In this document: one piece after another, positions 18,878 to 28,360 of the stretch | Numbering within the stretch: the stretch's first letter is position 1 | Layout: every line of letters starts with the position of its first letter | Source: Bacillus sp. P14.5 | GTDB taxonomy: Bacteria; Bacillota; Bacilli; Bacillales; Bacillaceae_B | Assembly: GCF_003316765.1 (NCBI RefSeq) | Contig: NZ_NIJF01000115.1 | Location: 1 to 45,936, forward strand | Length of the DNA: 45,936 bases | Direction: 5' to 3' | Position numbers and translations under genes: made by a program | Notes under the pieces: generated by a model | The model's database searches: none | The model's input: only the letters and a program-made list of their open reading frames with translations | Told to the model about the DNA's origin: nothing

Positions 18878-21800
18878 TTACATGTTTCTTCTATACTGGC
18901 CGCCTACTTCATAGAGGGCTCTTGTGATTTGGCCGAGGCTTGCGACTTTGACGGTTTCCATAAGTTCTGCGAAGATGTTTCCGTCATTCACTGCCGCTTC
19001 CTTCAGCTTTTTTAACGATACTTCTGTTGTGTCCTGATTGCGTCCCTGGAAGCTTCTCAGGTTTGTGATCTGTGTTTCCTTTTCTTCTTTCGTAGCACGA
19101 GCAAGTTCCATGCTGTCCATCTGATCTTCTGATGGCGGGTTTGGATTCAGGTAAGTGTTCACCCCGACAATCGGAAGTTCCCCGCTGTGTTTTTTCATTT
19201 CATAGAACATGGACTCTTCCTGTATCTTGCCTCGTTGATATTGAGTCTCCATCGCACCCAATACTCCGCCGCGGTCGTTGATGCGTTCAAACTCGGTCAG
19301 CACCATTTCTTCCACTAGATCTGTCAGTTCTTCAACGATAAAGGATCCTTGCAGCGGATTTTCGTTTTTCGATAATCCATGCTCTTTTGTGATGATCATC
19401 TGAATCGCCATTGCCCTCCGGACCGATTCCTCTGTCGGAGTCGTGATCGCTTCGTCATATGCATTCGTATGAAGCGAGTTACAGTTATCCTGAAGGGCCA
19501 TCAGCGCCTGCAATGTCGTACGGATATCATTAAAATCGATTTCCTGAGCATGCAGGGAGCGTCCGGAAGTCTGTATATGATACTTCAGCTTCTGGCTTCG
19601 CTCGTTGGCACCGTACTTATCCCTCATGACAGTCGACCAGATACGGCGCGCCACCCTGCCGATGACAGTATATTCAGGATCAAGTCCATTCGAGAAGAAG
19701 AAGGATAGATTCGGAGCAAAGTCATTGATATCCATGCCCCTGCTCAAATAGTACTCCACGTACGTGAAACCGTTGGCAAGTGTGAAAGCCAGCTGTGAAA
19801 TTGGGTTGGCTCCCGCTTCCGCGATATGGTAGCCCGAAATCGATACAGAATAATAGTTTCTTACTTTGTGATCGATGAAGTACTGCTGGATGTCACCCAT
19901 CATTCGTAAAGCGAATTCAGTTGAGAAAATACATGTATTCTGACCCTGATCTTCTTTTAAAATATCCGCCTGGACCGTTCCGCGCACCACGTTCAGCGTC
20001 GCTTCCTTCACCTCAGTGAATTCTTCCAGGTTCAGTGTCCTTCCAAGCTCTTCTTCTTTCTTCTTCACCTGCTGGTCGATGGCTGTATTCATGAACATGG
20101 CCAAAATGATCGGCGCAGGTCCGTTGATCGTCATCGATACAGAGGTGGAAGGTGCACAGAGGTCGAAACCGGCATACAGCTTCTTCATATCATCCAGCGT
20201 ACAGATGCTGACACCGCTTTCTCCGACTTTTCCATAAATATCAGGACGGTGATCCGGATCTTCTCCATATAGAGTGACCGAGTCGAATGCCGTACTCAGG
20301 CGCTTGGCATCATCATCTTTGGATAAATAATGGAAGCGGCGGTTCGTTCTTTCCGGTGTCCCTTCGCCGGCGAATTGGCGCTTCGGATCTTCTCCCTTGC
20401 GTTTGAACGGGAATACGCCGCCTGTGTAAGGGAATGCCCCAGGTACATTTTCTTTATAAACCCAGCCGAGGATTTCTCCAAAGTCCTTATATCTGGGAAG
20501 TGCGACTTTCGGGATGTTAAGCCCGGACAGACTCTTTGTTTTCAGTTCCGTAATGATTTCTTTATCCCTGATTTTGGTTACATACTGGTCAGCACCATAT
20601 TTCTCTTTGAATTCTTCCCAGCCATCAAGGATCCTTTTGGATTCAGGAGTCAGCTTCTCTTCCACATTTTTTCTAAGGTTTTCAAGGGAAGTCAGCACCT
20701 CTTCATTCGCTTCCTGCTCCTTCACCGCTTCAATTGCTCCTTGAAGCTGGAACATCTTGCGGGCAAGGCCGGCCTGCTCTTCCGCTTTTCTATGATAATT
20801 TCTTACCGTTTCAGAAATCTCTCTTAAGTAATATCGGCGGTCATTCGGGATGATGACATTTTGCTTTTCAACATTCACATCTTTTGAAAAAGGCGTTGAC
20901 CATTCCAAACCGAGTTTGCTGTTGATTTTTTCGACAAGAGCTGCGAACAACGCGTTTGTGCCAGGGTCATTGAACTGGCTTGCAATCGTTCCATATACCG
21001 GCATCTCATCCAGATCTTTATCAAACAGCATGTGGCTGCGCTGATACTGCTTCTGCACTTGTCTTCTTGCATCCTCTGAACCTTTTCGTTCAAATTTGTT
21101 GATGACAATCAGATCGGCAAAATCAATCATATCAATTTTTTCCAGCTGTGAAGGTGCACCGAACTCGCTTGTCATGATATACATGGACAGATCACAGATC
21201 TCGGCGATTTCCGCATCTCCCTGCCCGATACCGGATGTCTCAACTATTACTAGATCATAGCCTGCTGCTTTTACGACGTTGATAGAGTCCTTGATCGCCA
21301 AGGAAAGCTCTGTCTTCGATCCGCGAGTCGCCAAGCTTCTCATGAATACGCGTTTATTGAAGATGGCATTCATGCGGATACGGTCGCCAAGAAGGGCTCC
21401 GCCTGTTTTCTGCTTTGTCGGATCGATAGAAAGAATCGCAACCTTTTTCTCAGGAATTTCATTTAAGAAACGGCGGATCAATTCATCTGTAAGCGAACTC
21501 TTCCCGGCTCCTCCTGTCCCTGTAATCCCCACGACCGGAACGGATGCTGCCAGCGATTTCACTTCAGAGAGAACCGATTGGGCCGTTGCGGCTGCTTCTT
21601 CATTGGAGTTGATTTGGTACTCTGCCAGTGAAATCAGCTTGGAAACGGTATTAATATCTCCCTCCTGTAATTTATCCAGCTGCTCGCCAGCTGAAGAAGT
21701 AACAGTTGGAAAATCACACTCTTCTATCATTCCATTGATCATGCCTTGAAGGCCTTGAGTACGCCCATCTTCCGGAGAGAAAATCCTCGCAATTCCATAA

Positions 21801-22144
21801 GCATGAAGCTCTTTGATTTCCCGCGGAATGATGACTCCGCCTCCGCCCCCGTAAATACGGATATGGGAAGCGCCTCTTTCCTGTAACAGATCGTACATAT
21901 ACTTGAAGTATTCAACATGTCCTCCCTGATAAGAGGAAATCGCGATTCCTTGAACATCTTCCTGGATCGCGGCATTCACAACTTCTTCAACGGAACGGTT
22001 ATGGCCCAGGTGAATAACCTCTGCCCCGCTCGCCTGTATGATTCTTCTCATGATATTGATGGAAGCGTCATGTCCGTCGAACAAACTGGATGCCGTCACA
22101 AAACGGACATGATGCTTTGGTTTATAAATCTCAACAGTGCTCAT
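18878..22144 (-). CDS. icmF: Fused isobutyryl-CoA mutase (IcmF)
   Basis: Coenzyme B12-dependent enzyme interconverting isobutyryl-CoA and n-butyryl-CoA, with its own G-protein chaperone. 1088 residues in the order typical of IcmF. First a cobalamin-binding domain (about 1-150) with axial His25 in LFDGHDAS and a GGGGG loop near 100. Then a MeaI-type GTPase (about 200-420) with P-loop GTGGAGKSS and the base motif NKFE. Last the TIM-barrel mutase domain (about 560-1088) with [11 protein letters not shown] and [14 protein letters not shown]. The separate-subunit mutases (Icm, MCM) are split differently. It connects branched-chain (valine-derived) acyl-CoA to beta-oxidation, fitting the neighbours. 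B. subtilis lacks it at this locus. Confidence 0.93.
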   Translation of the reverse strand: MSTVEIYKPKHHVRFVTASSLFDGHDASINIMRRIIQASGAEVIHLGHNRSVEEVVNAAIQEDVQGIAISSYQGGHVEYFKYMYDLLQERGASHIRIYGGGGGVIIPREIKELHAYGIARIFSPEDGRTQGLQGMINGMIEECDFPTVTSSAGEQLDKLQEGDINTVSKLISLAEYQINSNEEAAATAQSVLSEVKSLAASVPVVGITGTGGAGKSSLTDELIRRFLNEIPEKKVAILSIDPTKQKTGGALLGDRIRMNAIFNKRVFMRSLATRGSKTELSLAIKDSINVVKAAGYDLVIVETSGIGQGDAEIAEICDLSMYIMTSEFGAPSQLEKIDMIDFADLIVINKFERKGSEDARRQVQKQYQRSHMLFDKDLDEMPVYGTIASQFNDPGTNALFAALVEKINSKLGLEWSTPFSKDVNVEKQNVIIPNDRRYYLREISETVRNYHRKAEEQAGLARKMFQLQGAIEAVKEQEANEEVLTSLENLRKNVEEKLTPESKRILDGWEEFKEKYGADQYVTKIRDKEIITELKTKSLSGLNIPKVALPRYKDFGEILGWVYKENVPGAFPYTGGVFPFKRKGEDPKRQFAGEGTPERTNRRFHYLSKDDDAKRLSTAFDSVTLYGEDPDHRPDIYGKVGESGVSICTLDDMKKLYAGFDLCAPSTSVSMTINGPAPIILAMFMNTAIDQQVKKKEEELGRTLNLEEFTEVKEATLNVVRGTVQADILKEDQGQNTCIFSTEFALRMMGDIQQYFIDHKVRNYYSVSISGYHIAEAGANPISQLAFTLANGFTYVEYYLSRGMDINDFAPNLSFFFSNGLDPEYTVIGRVARRIWSTVMRDKYGANERSQKLKYHIQTSGRSLHAQEIDFNDIRTTLQALMALQDNCNSLHTNAYDEAITTPTEESVRRAMAIQMIITKEHGLSKNENPLQGSFIVEELTDLVEEMVLTEFERINDRGGVLGAMETQYQRGKIQEESMFYEMKKHSGELPIVGVNTYLNPNPPSEDQMDSMELARATKEEKETQITNLRSFQGRNQDTTEVSLKKLKEAAVNDGNIFAELMETVKVASLGQITRALYEVGGQYRRNM

Positions 22145-22173
22145 ATTTCTCCCCCTGTTCGCATTTTATTTCA

Positions 22174-22367
22174 AGGCTGTTTTCGTATGACATGTTGCTT
22201 TCGGACACACCCCAAGAGCAGGATTCCCCCCGGATACCAAGGTTTCTCCCTAATCGGAGTAAGTAGCTCTTTTCTTTCTTCCTTACTAGGATATTACAGG
22301 TGAATTATGGCGTTATCCTGCCTGCCAATTTCATATTGAAAAGCAACAAAGTTTACGAAAAGAGCCT
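22174..22367. repeat. Family D MITE-like repeat (copy D2)
   Basis: Ends AGGCTGTTTTCGT and ACGAAAAGAGCCT. Its right end overlaps the TetR stop codon by two bases and it fills almost the whole TetR-icmF gap. Confidence 0.8.
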
Positions 22368-22995
22368 ATTCTAAAAAACCATTGATGCCTGAAAACAGCA
22401 GATCGGTCTGAAGCTCGATGTATTCCTCCAGTGAATATTTTTTCTGAAGCGCCCAGCGGCGGAATCCCCACATCTGCCCCTGAACGAAAATATTCTGAGC
22501 CAGCAGGTGTATCCTGCTTTCATCAAGCTTTAGTTCGCCATTTTCACAGCACCTTTGGATCAATGTCTCAAACATCCCGACCATTTCGAGCTCTTTTTGC
22601 AGCACATATGGAAGGGCGTCCTTTGACAGCGACTTCGCCTCCTGATACATGACCAGCACTTCATCCTGCAGACTGTCCATTACCCTGAAGTAGTGGTCAA
22701 TGCCAAGCTTCAGGCTGATAAGTGTCCCCTGCTCCGTATCCATTCCCTGAAGCTGGGAACGAACCTGTTCATAAATGCTGTCACATACCAGGTAAAGGAC
22801 GTCTTCCTTGGTTCTGATATATTCGTAGAGTGTGCCGATACTGAAACCAGCTGCTTTGGCAATCTCTCTTGTCGTTGTCCGGTGAAACCCCTTCAGCTTG
22901 AAAAGCGAAACGGCTCCCCGGACCATTTCGTCCCGCCTTTTTTCAACAAGCCGTTCATCTTTGACAGAAGCATGAACTTCCCTCTTCTTATTCAC
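22366..22995 (-). CDS. TetR/AcrR-family transcriptional regulator of the acyl-CoA cluster
   Basis: 209 residues. N-terminal helix-turn-helix (about 28-70: GAVSLFKLKGFHRTTTREIAKAAGFSIGTLYEYIRTKEDVLY) and a helical ligand domain with YFRVMDSLQDEVLVMYQEAKS, a pattern seen in FadR (YsiA)-like TetR proteins. It is encoded inside a beta-oxidation cluster and two FadR-like palindromes lie upstream of fadF and thl, so acyl-CoA-responsive repression is likely. Whether this protein or a FadR encoded elsewhere binds those sites is not decided by the sequence. Confidence 0.82.
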   Translation of the reverse strand: MNKKREVHASVKDERLVEKRRDEMVRGAVSLFKLKGFHRTTTREIAKAAGFSIGTLYEYIRTKEDVLYLVCDSIYEQVRSQLQGMDTEQGTLISLKLGIDHYFRVMDSLQDEVLVMYQEAKSLSKDALPYVLQKELEMVGMFETLIQRCCENGELKLDESRIHLLAQNIFVQGQMWGFRRWALQKKYSLEEYIELQTDLLFSGINGFLE

Positions 22996-23037
22996 ATTAA
23001 CCGACCGCCTTTATTGACCACCATTTCTCCCTTAAAA

Positions 23038-23161
23038 CAAAAGTGGAAGCGCCTTGTTCAGCCCCGACAGGCAAATGTTCCTGATAGAAAAAAGGCGGTT
23101 TTCCTTTTATTCTATCAGGGTTATTTGACCCCGAGGGGCTAGGCGCTGGAACTAGACGTCA
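23038..23161 (+). repeat. Family B hairpin repeat (copy B1)
   Basis: GTGGAAGCGCC ... GGCGCTGGAACTAGA. Inner stem CTGATAGAA/TTCTATCAG, outer stems CAAAT/ATTTG and AGCCCC/GGGGCT. Confidence 0.8.
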
Positions 23162-23162
23162 C

Positions 23163-23316
23163 CAAAAGTGGAAGCGCCTTGATCAGGCCCGACAGGTAAA
23201 TGTTCCCGAGAGAAAAAAGGCGGTTTTTCCTTTTATTCTCTCAGGGTTACTTGACCCCGAGGGGCTAAGTCCGTTCCAGTTGGTACGGACCCTCGGTAGC
23301 TGAAACTAGACGTCAC
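23163..23316 (+). repeat. Family B hairpin repeat (copy B2), in tandem with B1
   Basis: Head-to-tail neighbour of B1, each ending in ACTAGACGTCAC. Inner stem GAGAGAA/TTCTCTC. The GGGGCTA-GGCGCTG junction is broken by a small hairpin. B1, B2 and nothing else fill the 22996-23429 gap. Confidence 0.8.
23269..23290. repeat. Small hairpin insertion in B2
   Basis: GTCCGT, loop TCCAGTTGGT, ACGGAC. Same loop as the insertion at 10184 but with a different, still perfectly paired stem. Confidence 0.6.
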
Positions 23317-23429
23317 ATTTTTCCCGTAAGATTCCTCACCTTCAGCTCCATTAAATACATATAAAAAATAGTTAAAAATCCTGATTGATCTATATAGAAC
23401 TTCCCCAAATTCTTACAAATCAAAAATAA

Positions 23430-24569
23430 TTACTTCGTCACCATACGGGAGATGACCAGGCGCTGGATTTCCTGCGTTCCTTCATAGATCTGTGTGATTT
23501 TTGCATCTCGCATATAACGCTCAACCGGGTAATCCTTTGTATAACCGTAGCCTCCGAAGATTTGGACGGCTTCCGTTGTAACCTTCATTGCCGTGTCTCC
23601 GGCCATCAATTTGGACATTGCCGATTCTTTTCCATAAGGAAGACCCTCAGACTCAAGCCATGCTGCCTGGTATGTCAGCAAGCGTGACGCTTCAACACCT
23701 GTTGCCATATCCGCAATTTTGAAAGAGATTCCTTGGTTCGCAGCAATCGGCTTGCCGAACTGTTCACGTTCTTTTGCATAAGCGATGGAAGCATCAAGTG
23801 CACCCTGTGCGATACCGACTGCCTGTGCAGCGATTCCGTTACGTCCGCCATCAAGTGTCATCATGGCAATCTTGAATCCTTCCCCTTCTTGCCCAAGGAG
23901 ATTTTCTTTCGGTACACGGCAGTTATCGAACACAATTTCCGTTGTTGGTGAAGAACGGATCCCGAGTTTCTTTTCTTTTTTGCCGACCGAGAAGCCTTCA
24001 AATCCGCTTTCAATGATGAAAGCCGATGTTCCTCTTTGTTTTTGAGAAGGATCCGTCAAGGCGAATACTACATAAATATCAGCGATGCCACCATTGGTGA
24101 TGAAGATTTTGGAACCGTTTAAAATATAATCATCACCGTCACGCTTGGCAGTCGTTTTCATTCCGCCTGCATCGGAGCCTGAAGCTGGTTCAGTCAGACC
24201 GTAGCCGCCAATTTTTTCCCCTTGCGCCATCGGTTTAAGATACTTCTGCTTCTGCTCCTCATTACCGAATTTAAAGATCGGCCAGCCGGCCAAGGAAGTG
24301 TGGGCCGATAATGTTACTCCTGTAGAAGCACACACTCTGGAAAGCTCCTCAACTGCGATACAATAAGCCAGATAGTCACTGCCGATTCCGCCGTACTCTT
24401 CCGGCCAAGGAATACCCGTCAGGCCAAGCTCCGCCATTTTATCGAAAAGCTCTCTGTCAAAGCGCTCCTCTTCATCACGTTCTGCAGCAGTCGGTTCCAC
24501 TTCATTCTTCGCGAAGTCACGTACCATTTTGCGGATCATTTCATGTTCTTCTGATAGTTTGAAATTCAT
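23430..24569 (-). CDS. acdA: Acyl-CoA dehydrogenase (AcdA-like)
   Basis: FAD enzyme that introduces the alpha-beta double bond into acyl-CoA and passes electrons to ETF. 379 residues. N-terminal helical domain, FAD/substrate signature [18 protein letters not shown], second signature near [35 protein letters not shown], with catalytic Glu363 in YEGT. This is the short-chain (SCAD) placement of the base. It is the likely counterpart of AcdA, which in B. subtilis sits between fadF and rpoE. The paralogue upstream is about half identical by eye. Confidence 0.92.
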   Translation of the reverse strand: MNFKLSEEHEMIRKMVRDFAKNEVEPTAAERDEEERFDRELFDKMAELGLTGIPWPEEYGGIGSDYLAYCIAVEELSRVCASTGVTLSAHTSLAGWPIFKFGNEEQKQKYLKPMAQGEKIGGYGLTEPASGSDAGGMKTTAKRDGDDYILNGSKIFITNGGIADIYVVFALTDPSQKQRGTSAFIIESGFEGFSVGKKEKKLGIRSSPTTEIVFDNCRVPKENLLGQEGEGFKIAMMTLDGGRNGIAAQAVGIAQGALDASIAYAKEREQFGKPIAANQGISFKIADMATGVEASRLLTYQAAWLESEGLPYGKESAMSKLMAGDTAMKVTTEAVQIFGGYGYTKDYPVERYMRDAKITQIYEGTQEIQRLVISRMVTK

Positions 24570-24654
24570 TTCTCTTCCCCCGTTTGTCTCATTAATAGGT
24601 TGTTTGATTGCTTCAGACCACTTTATCGCTTTAGAGTGTTAAAGATCCCTCTAT

Positions 24655-25791
24655 TTATTTCAAGAGATGCTTACTGATGACGACTCGTTGGATTTCACTT
24701 GTTCCCTCGTAGATTTCAGTTACTTTGGCATCACGGAAGAGCCTTTCTACCGGATATTCTTCTGTGTAGCCATATCCGCCGTATACCTGGATGGCTTCGG
24801 TCGTCACATCAACAGCTGCTTTAGACGCGAAAAGCTTCGCGACCGATGCTTCCCTGCCGCAGTTCAAGCCTTCACTTCTCATATTGGCGGCCCGATAGAC
24901 GAGTAATTTGGCTGCTTCGACACTCGTTGCCATATCAGCCAGCTTGAAGCCGATTCCCTGCTGTGCCGCAATCGGTTTTCCGAATTGGACTCGCTCTTTT
25001 GCATAAGCTGTGGAATGATCCAGGGCTGCCTCAGCAATCCCTAATGCTTGTGCCGCGATTCCAATACGTCCGACATCAAGGTTGGCCATCGCAATCTTGA
25101 ATCCTTGGCCTTCTTCACCCAGAAGGTTTTCTGCTGGCACTTTCATATCTTCAAACGTAAGCTGTACCGTTCTCGAGCCGTGAAGGCCCATCTTTTTTTC
25201 ATCTTTTCCAATGATGAGTCCAGGCGTATCCTTTTCAACAATAAACGCTGAAACTCCGCGCCCGCCTTTATCCGGATCTGTCGAAGCAAAGACGATATAA
25301 ACATCCGCCTCGCCGCCATTTGTGATAAAAACTTTAGCGCCATTGATTATATAATGATCGTCTTTTTTAACAGCACGTGATTTCAGGCTTCCCGCATCAG
25401 ATCCTGCACCCGGTTCTGTCAGGCAGAACGCCCCCAGGTACTCACCGGATGCCAGCTTTGTCACATACTTTTGTTTCTGCTCCTCCGTCCCAAAGTAGAG
25501 GATCGGGTTCGTTCCGACCGAAGTATGCACTGACAGGATAACCCCAACCGTTGCACTTACCTTCGACAATTCATGGATGGCACTGATATAAGAAGTGAAA
25601 TCCATTTCCGAACCGCCGTATTTCTCGGGTATGGTAATTCCCATCAAGCCGAGATCGGCCATCTTTTTGAGAATCTCCGTGGGAAACTCTCCCTTTTCCA
25701 TTCTTTCAACAAATGGGGCAATTTCCGTTTGTGCAAAATCGCGCACCATCTTTTTCATCATCTGCTGCTCTTCTGTGAACCGTAGATCCAT
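24655..25791 (-). CDS. Acyl-CoA dehydrogenase, short-chain/butyryl type
   Basis: 378 residues with the same fold as its neighbour: FCLTEPGAGSDAGSLKSRA, QVYGGYGYTEEYPVERLFRDAKVTEIYEGTSEIQR, catalytic Glu362. The tandem pair, with an 85-bp gap, suggests duplication and divergence for different chain types (for example straight versus branched short acyl-CoA). Sits directly downstream of the hydroxybutyryl-CoA dehydrogenase gene, the classic bcd-hbd-thl order of butyryl-CoA metabolism. Substrate cannot be read from the sequence. Confidence 0.92.
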   Translation of the reverse strand: MDLRFTEEQQMMKKMVRDFAQTEIAPFVERMEKGEFPTEILKKMADLGLMGITIPEKYGGSEMDFTSYISAIHELSKVSATVGVILSVHTSVGTNPILYFGTEEQKQKYVTKLASGEYLGAFCLTEPGAGSDAGSLKSRAVKKDDHYIINGAKVFITNGGEADVYIVFASTDPDKGGRGVSAFIVEKDTPGLIIGKDEKKMGLHGSRTVQLTFEDMKVPAENLLGEEGQGFKIAMANLDVGRIGIAAQALGIAEAALDHSTAYAKERVQFGKPIAAQQGIGFKLADMATSVEAAKLLVYRAANMRSEGLNCGREASVAKLFASKAAVDVTTEAIQVYGGYGYTEEYPVERLFRDAKVTEIYEGTSEIQRVVISKHLLK

Positions 25792-25857
25792 CCTGTTTTC
25801 CTCCCCGATGTTTGTATAAATGATGCCGGGTTTCAGGTCCCGTTTGTTTATAAAAAG

Positions 25858-26709
25858 TTACTCGTAACTGTAGAACCCGCGTCCCGTTTTCCTTCCGAGC
25901 CAGCCTGCTTTTACATACTTGCGCAGAAGCGGACATGGACGGTATTTATCGTCACCGAACCCTTCATGCAGGGTTTCCATGATGTACAGGCAAGTATCAA
26001 GGCCGATGAAGTCTGCCAATGTGATTGGTCCCATTGGATGGTTCATGCCCAGCTTCATCACTTCATCGATCGCCTCTTTCGTAGCAACGCCTTCGTAAAG
26101 TGTATAAATCGCTTCATTGATCATGGGCATCAGTACACGGTTGGATACAAACCCAGGGAAATCTTCCACCTCGACCCCGACTTTATTCAGCGTTTTCGTC
26201 ATATCCTCGATTTCCTGGTACACTTCATCCGATGTCGCAAGCCCGCGGATGATTTCCACCAGTTTCATAACAGGTACCGGATTCATGAAATGCATACCGA
26301 TCACTTTTTGCGGCCTTGAGGTCGCTGCTGCCACTTCCGTGATGGGAAGGGAAGATGTGTTGGTCGCCAGGATAGCATGTTCAGGCGCAATTTCATCAAG
26401 CTGTTTAAAAATCTTTGTCTTGATTTCCATGTTTTCAACAGCCGCTTCTATTACAAGGTCGACATCACCTGCATCATTAAGATCGGTTGACTGAGTGAGG
26501 TTGGCCAGCACCTTGTTTTTATCTTCTTCTGTCATTCTTCCTTTTTCTACAGAACGGGAAAGGTTCTTAGTGATGACCCCCATCCCTCTCTGTACAAAAT
26601 CCTCTTTCAAATCGTTCAGCTTTACATTAAATCCAGCCTGGGCACAGACTTGGGCTATCCCCGAACCCATCTGTCCAGCGCCCACTACCATTACTTTTTT
26701 GATACTCAT
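25858..26709 (-). CDS. mmgB: 3-hydroxybutyryl-CoA dehydrogenase
   Basis: NAD(P)-dependent oxidation of 3-hydroxyacyl-CoA to 3-ketoacyl-CoA (or the reverse). 283 residues. N-terminal Rossmann motif [11 protein letters not shown], catalytic His in [16 protein letters not shown], and C-terminal helical domain with [17 protein letters not shown] and [16 protein letters not shown], characteristic of Hbd/MmgB. Stands between thl and the acyl-CoA dehydrogenase genes in one direction. A phased direct-repeat cluster lies in the gap upstream. Confidence 0.94.
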   Translation of the reverse strand: MSIKKVMVVGAGQMGSGIAQVCAQAGFNVKLNDLKEDFVQRGMGVITKNLSRSVEKGRMTEEDKNKVLANLTQSTDLNDAGDVDLVIEAAVENMEIKTKIFKQLDEIAPEHAILATNTSSLPITEVAAATSRPQKVIGMHFMNPVPVMKLVEIIRGLATSDEVYQEIEDMTKTLNKVGVEVEDFPGFVSNRVLMPMINEAIYTLYEGVATKEAIDEVMKLGMNHPMGPITLADFIGLDTCLYIMETLHEGFGDDKYRPCPLLRKYVKAGWLGRKTGRGFYSYE

Positions 26710-26778
26710 CTATTTTTTCTCCCCTTTGTTTGAACCTTGAGTGGTGATTTTGTTGTTTGTATCAGCGTTTTTGAATAT

Positions 26779-26859
26779 TTATCGGCAGTTTTCTTAAGTT
26801 TATCGGCGATAATCAGACAGTTATCGGCTATTTTTAGAATTTATCGGCAAAGCATATAA
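26779..26859. repeat. Four direct repeats TTATCGGC with 20-21 bp period
   Basis: TTATCGGC begins at 26779, 26800, 26821 and 26841, between thl and hbd. The intervening bases are not conserved. The core and period match the longer array at 38012. Confidence 0.7.
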
Positions 26860-26927
26860 TCCGACACCACCGCTCTCCGGCCGTCGACAAGCGGCCGCTC
26901 CCAAAGTCACCGCCAGGCTCTCTCAAC

Positions 26928-28115
26928 CTACTTCTTCGGCACCTCGATCATAATCGCATCTCCCTGGCCGCCGCCGGAACAGATGGAAGCAATCCCGATT
27001 CCGCCTCCGCGTCTTTTCAGTTCATAGGCAAGTGTCAAAATGATCCGGGCTCCGCTTGCTCCGATTGGGTGTCCGATTGCGACCGCGCCGCCATTGACGT
27101 TCACCTTATTTTCATCAAGGCTGGCAATTTTCCCGCTTGTTAAGGCAACTGCGGCAAATGCTTCATTTATTTCAAACAGATCGATCTCTTCAAGCGTTTT
27201 TCCTGTCTTTTTCAAAAGTTCATTGATGACTAATCCTGGAGTTTGCGGGAAATTTTCAGCTTCCAGCGCTATAGCCGTATGGCCTAAGATATAAGCTAAT
27301 GGTTCTTTCCCTCCTTTAGAGGCGCGTTCTTCACTCATCAAGACCATAGCGACTGCTCCATCATTCACACCTGGTGCATTGCCGGCTGTAATCGTTCCAT
27401 CCGAGCCAAAAACAGGAGACAGTTTTGAAAGTTTTTCTAGGGATGTGTCTTTTCTTGGTGCTTCGTCGCGATCCACTATGATGGGGTCACCTTTGCGCTG
27501 CGGTACTTGAACAGCGGCTATTTCTTCTGAAAGAGTGCCATCTTCTGTGGCTGTTACCGCCAATTTATGGCTTCGTTCTGACCAGCGGTCCTGCTCTTCA
27601 CGTGAGATTTCGAATTCTGTAGCCGTGCTGTTTCCGTACGTGCCCATATGGACATTGTTAAAGCTGCAAGTCAGCCCGTCATGAACCATCATATCTTTCA
27701 CTTGAGAATCGCCCATTCGCATTCCCCAGCGTGCTTTTGGCAGAATATACGGCGCATTAGACATAGACTCCATTCCACCGGCCACAATCACTTCGCCATC
27801 CCCTGCACGGATGATTTGATCAGCCATCGTCACACTTCTCATACCGGAAGCACACACTTTATTGATTGTTTCGGTCCTTACATTCCAAGGAAGATCCGCA
27901 TGGCGTGAAGCCTGACGGGAAGGAAGCTGTCCTTGTCCGCCTTGAAGAACCGATCCAAGGATAAGCTCTTCCACTTCATTTCCTTCGACACCGGCTCTTT
28001 TCAACGCTTCTTTAACTGCAAATCCACCAAGCTCGGATGCTGTAAAAGAACTTAAACTTCCTCCGAACTTACCAAAAGGTGTACGAGCACCATCAAGAAT
28101 GACTGTTTTTCCCAT
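26928..28115 (-). CDS. mmgA: Acetyl-CoA C-acetyltransferase (thiolase)
   Basis: Thiolysis of 3-ketoacyl-CoA or condensation of two acetyl-CoA. 395 residues. Active-site Cys in [11 protein letters not shown], His in [17 protein letters not shown], and a second Cys in [22 protein letters not shown] is the third thiolase block. The length and motifs fit the biosynthetic-type (AtoB/MmgA) thiolases. A FadR-like palindrome lies 65 bp before the start, and the fadF terminator precedes it, so thl-hbd-bcd-acdA probably has its own promoter. Confidence 0.94.
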   Translation of the reverse strand: MGKTVILDGARTPFGKFGGSLSSFTASELGGFAVKEALKRAGVEGNEVEELILGSVLQGGQGQLPSRQASRHADLPWNVRTETINKVCASGMRSVTMADQIIRAGDGEVIVAGGMESMSNAPYILPKARWGMRMGDSQVKDMMVHDGLTCSFNNVHMGTYGNSTATEFEISREEQDRWSERSHKLAVTATEDGTLSEEIAAVQVPQRKGDPIIVDRDEAPRKDTSLEKLSKLSPVFGSDGTITAGNAPGVNDGAVAMVLMSEERASKGGKEPLAYILGHTAIALEAENFPQTPGLVINELLKKTGKTLEEIDLFEINEAFAAVALTSGKIASLDENKVNVNGGAVAIGHPIGASGARIILTLAYELKRRGGGIGIASICSGGGQGDAIMIEVPKK

Positions 28116-28178
28116 TTCAATCTCTCCTTTTCTATTAATCTATCGTTTTCTCACAATTGACACCGCTTTCAAAAATTT

Positions 28179-28196
28179 CGACTGAACGCTCGCTCA
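28179..28196. promoter_or_regulatory. Probable TetR-family operator upstream of thl
   Basis: On the minus strand TGAGCGAGCGTTCAGT is an imperfect palindrome with the same arrangement as the fadF operator (TGAATGAGCATTCAGT). Confidence 0.5.
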
Positions 28197-28215
28197 AAAC
28201 GATTAAGTAAAGAAA

Positions 28216-28266
28216 GGGCCTGGCAGCCATAACATCGAATCGATACTATATTGGACCAGACCCTTT
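28216..28266 (-). terminator. Terminator of fadF
   Basis: Minus strand AAAGGGTCTGG pairs with CCAGGCCCTTT (one wobble) around a 29-nt loop, then CTTTACTT. Confidence 0.6.
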
Positions 28267-28360
28267 TATAATTCCTTTTGTAAGCCTTTACCATTCTATT
28301 CTAAATTAAAAATAGTATGAATGGAACAACTAACCTGAAAATTAACACTATTTATCTAAA

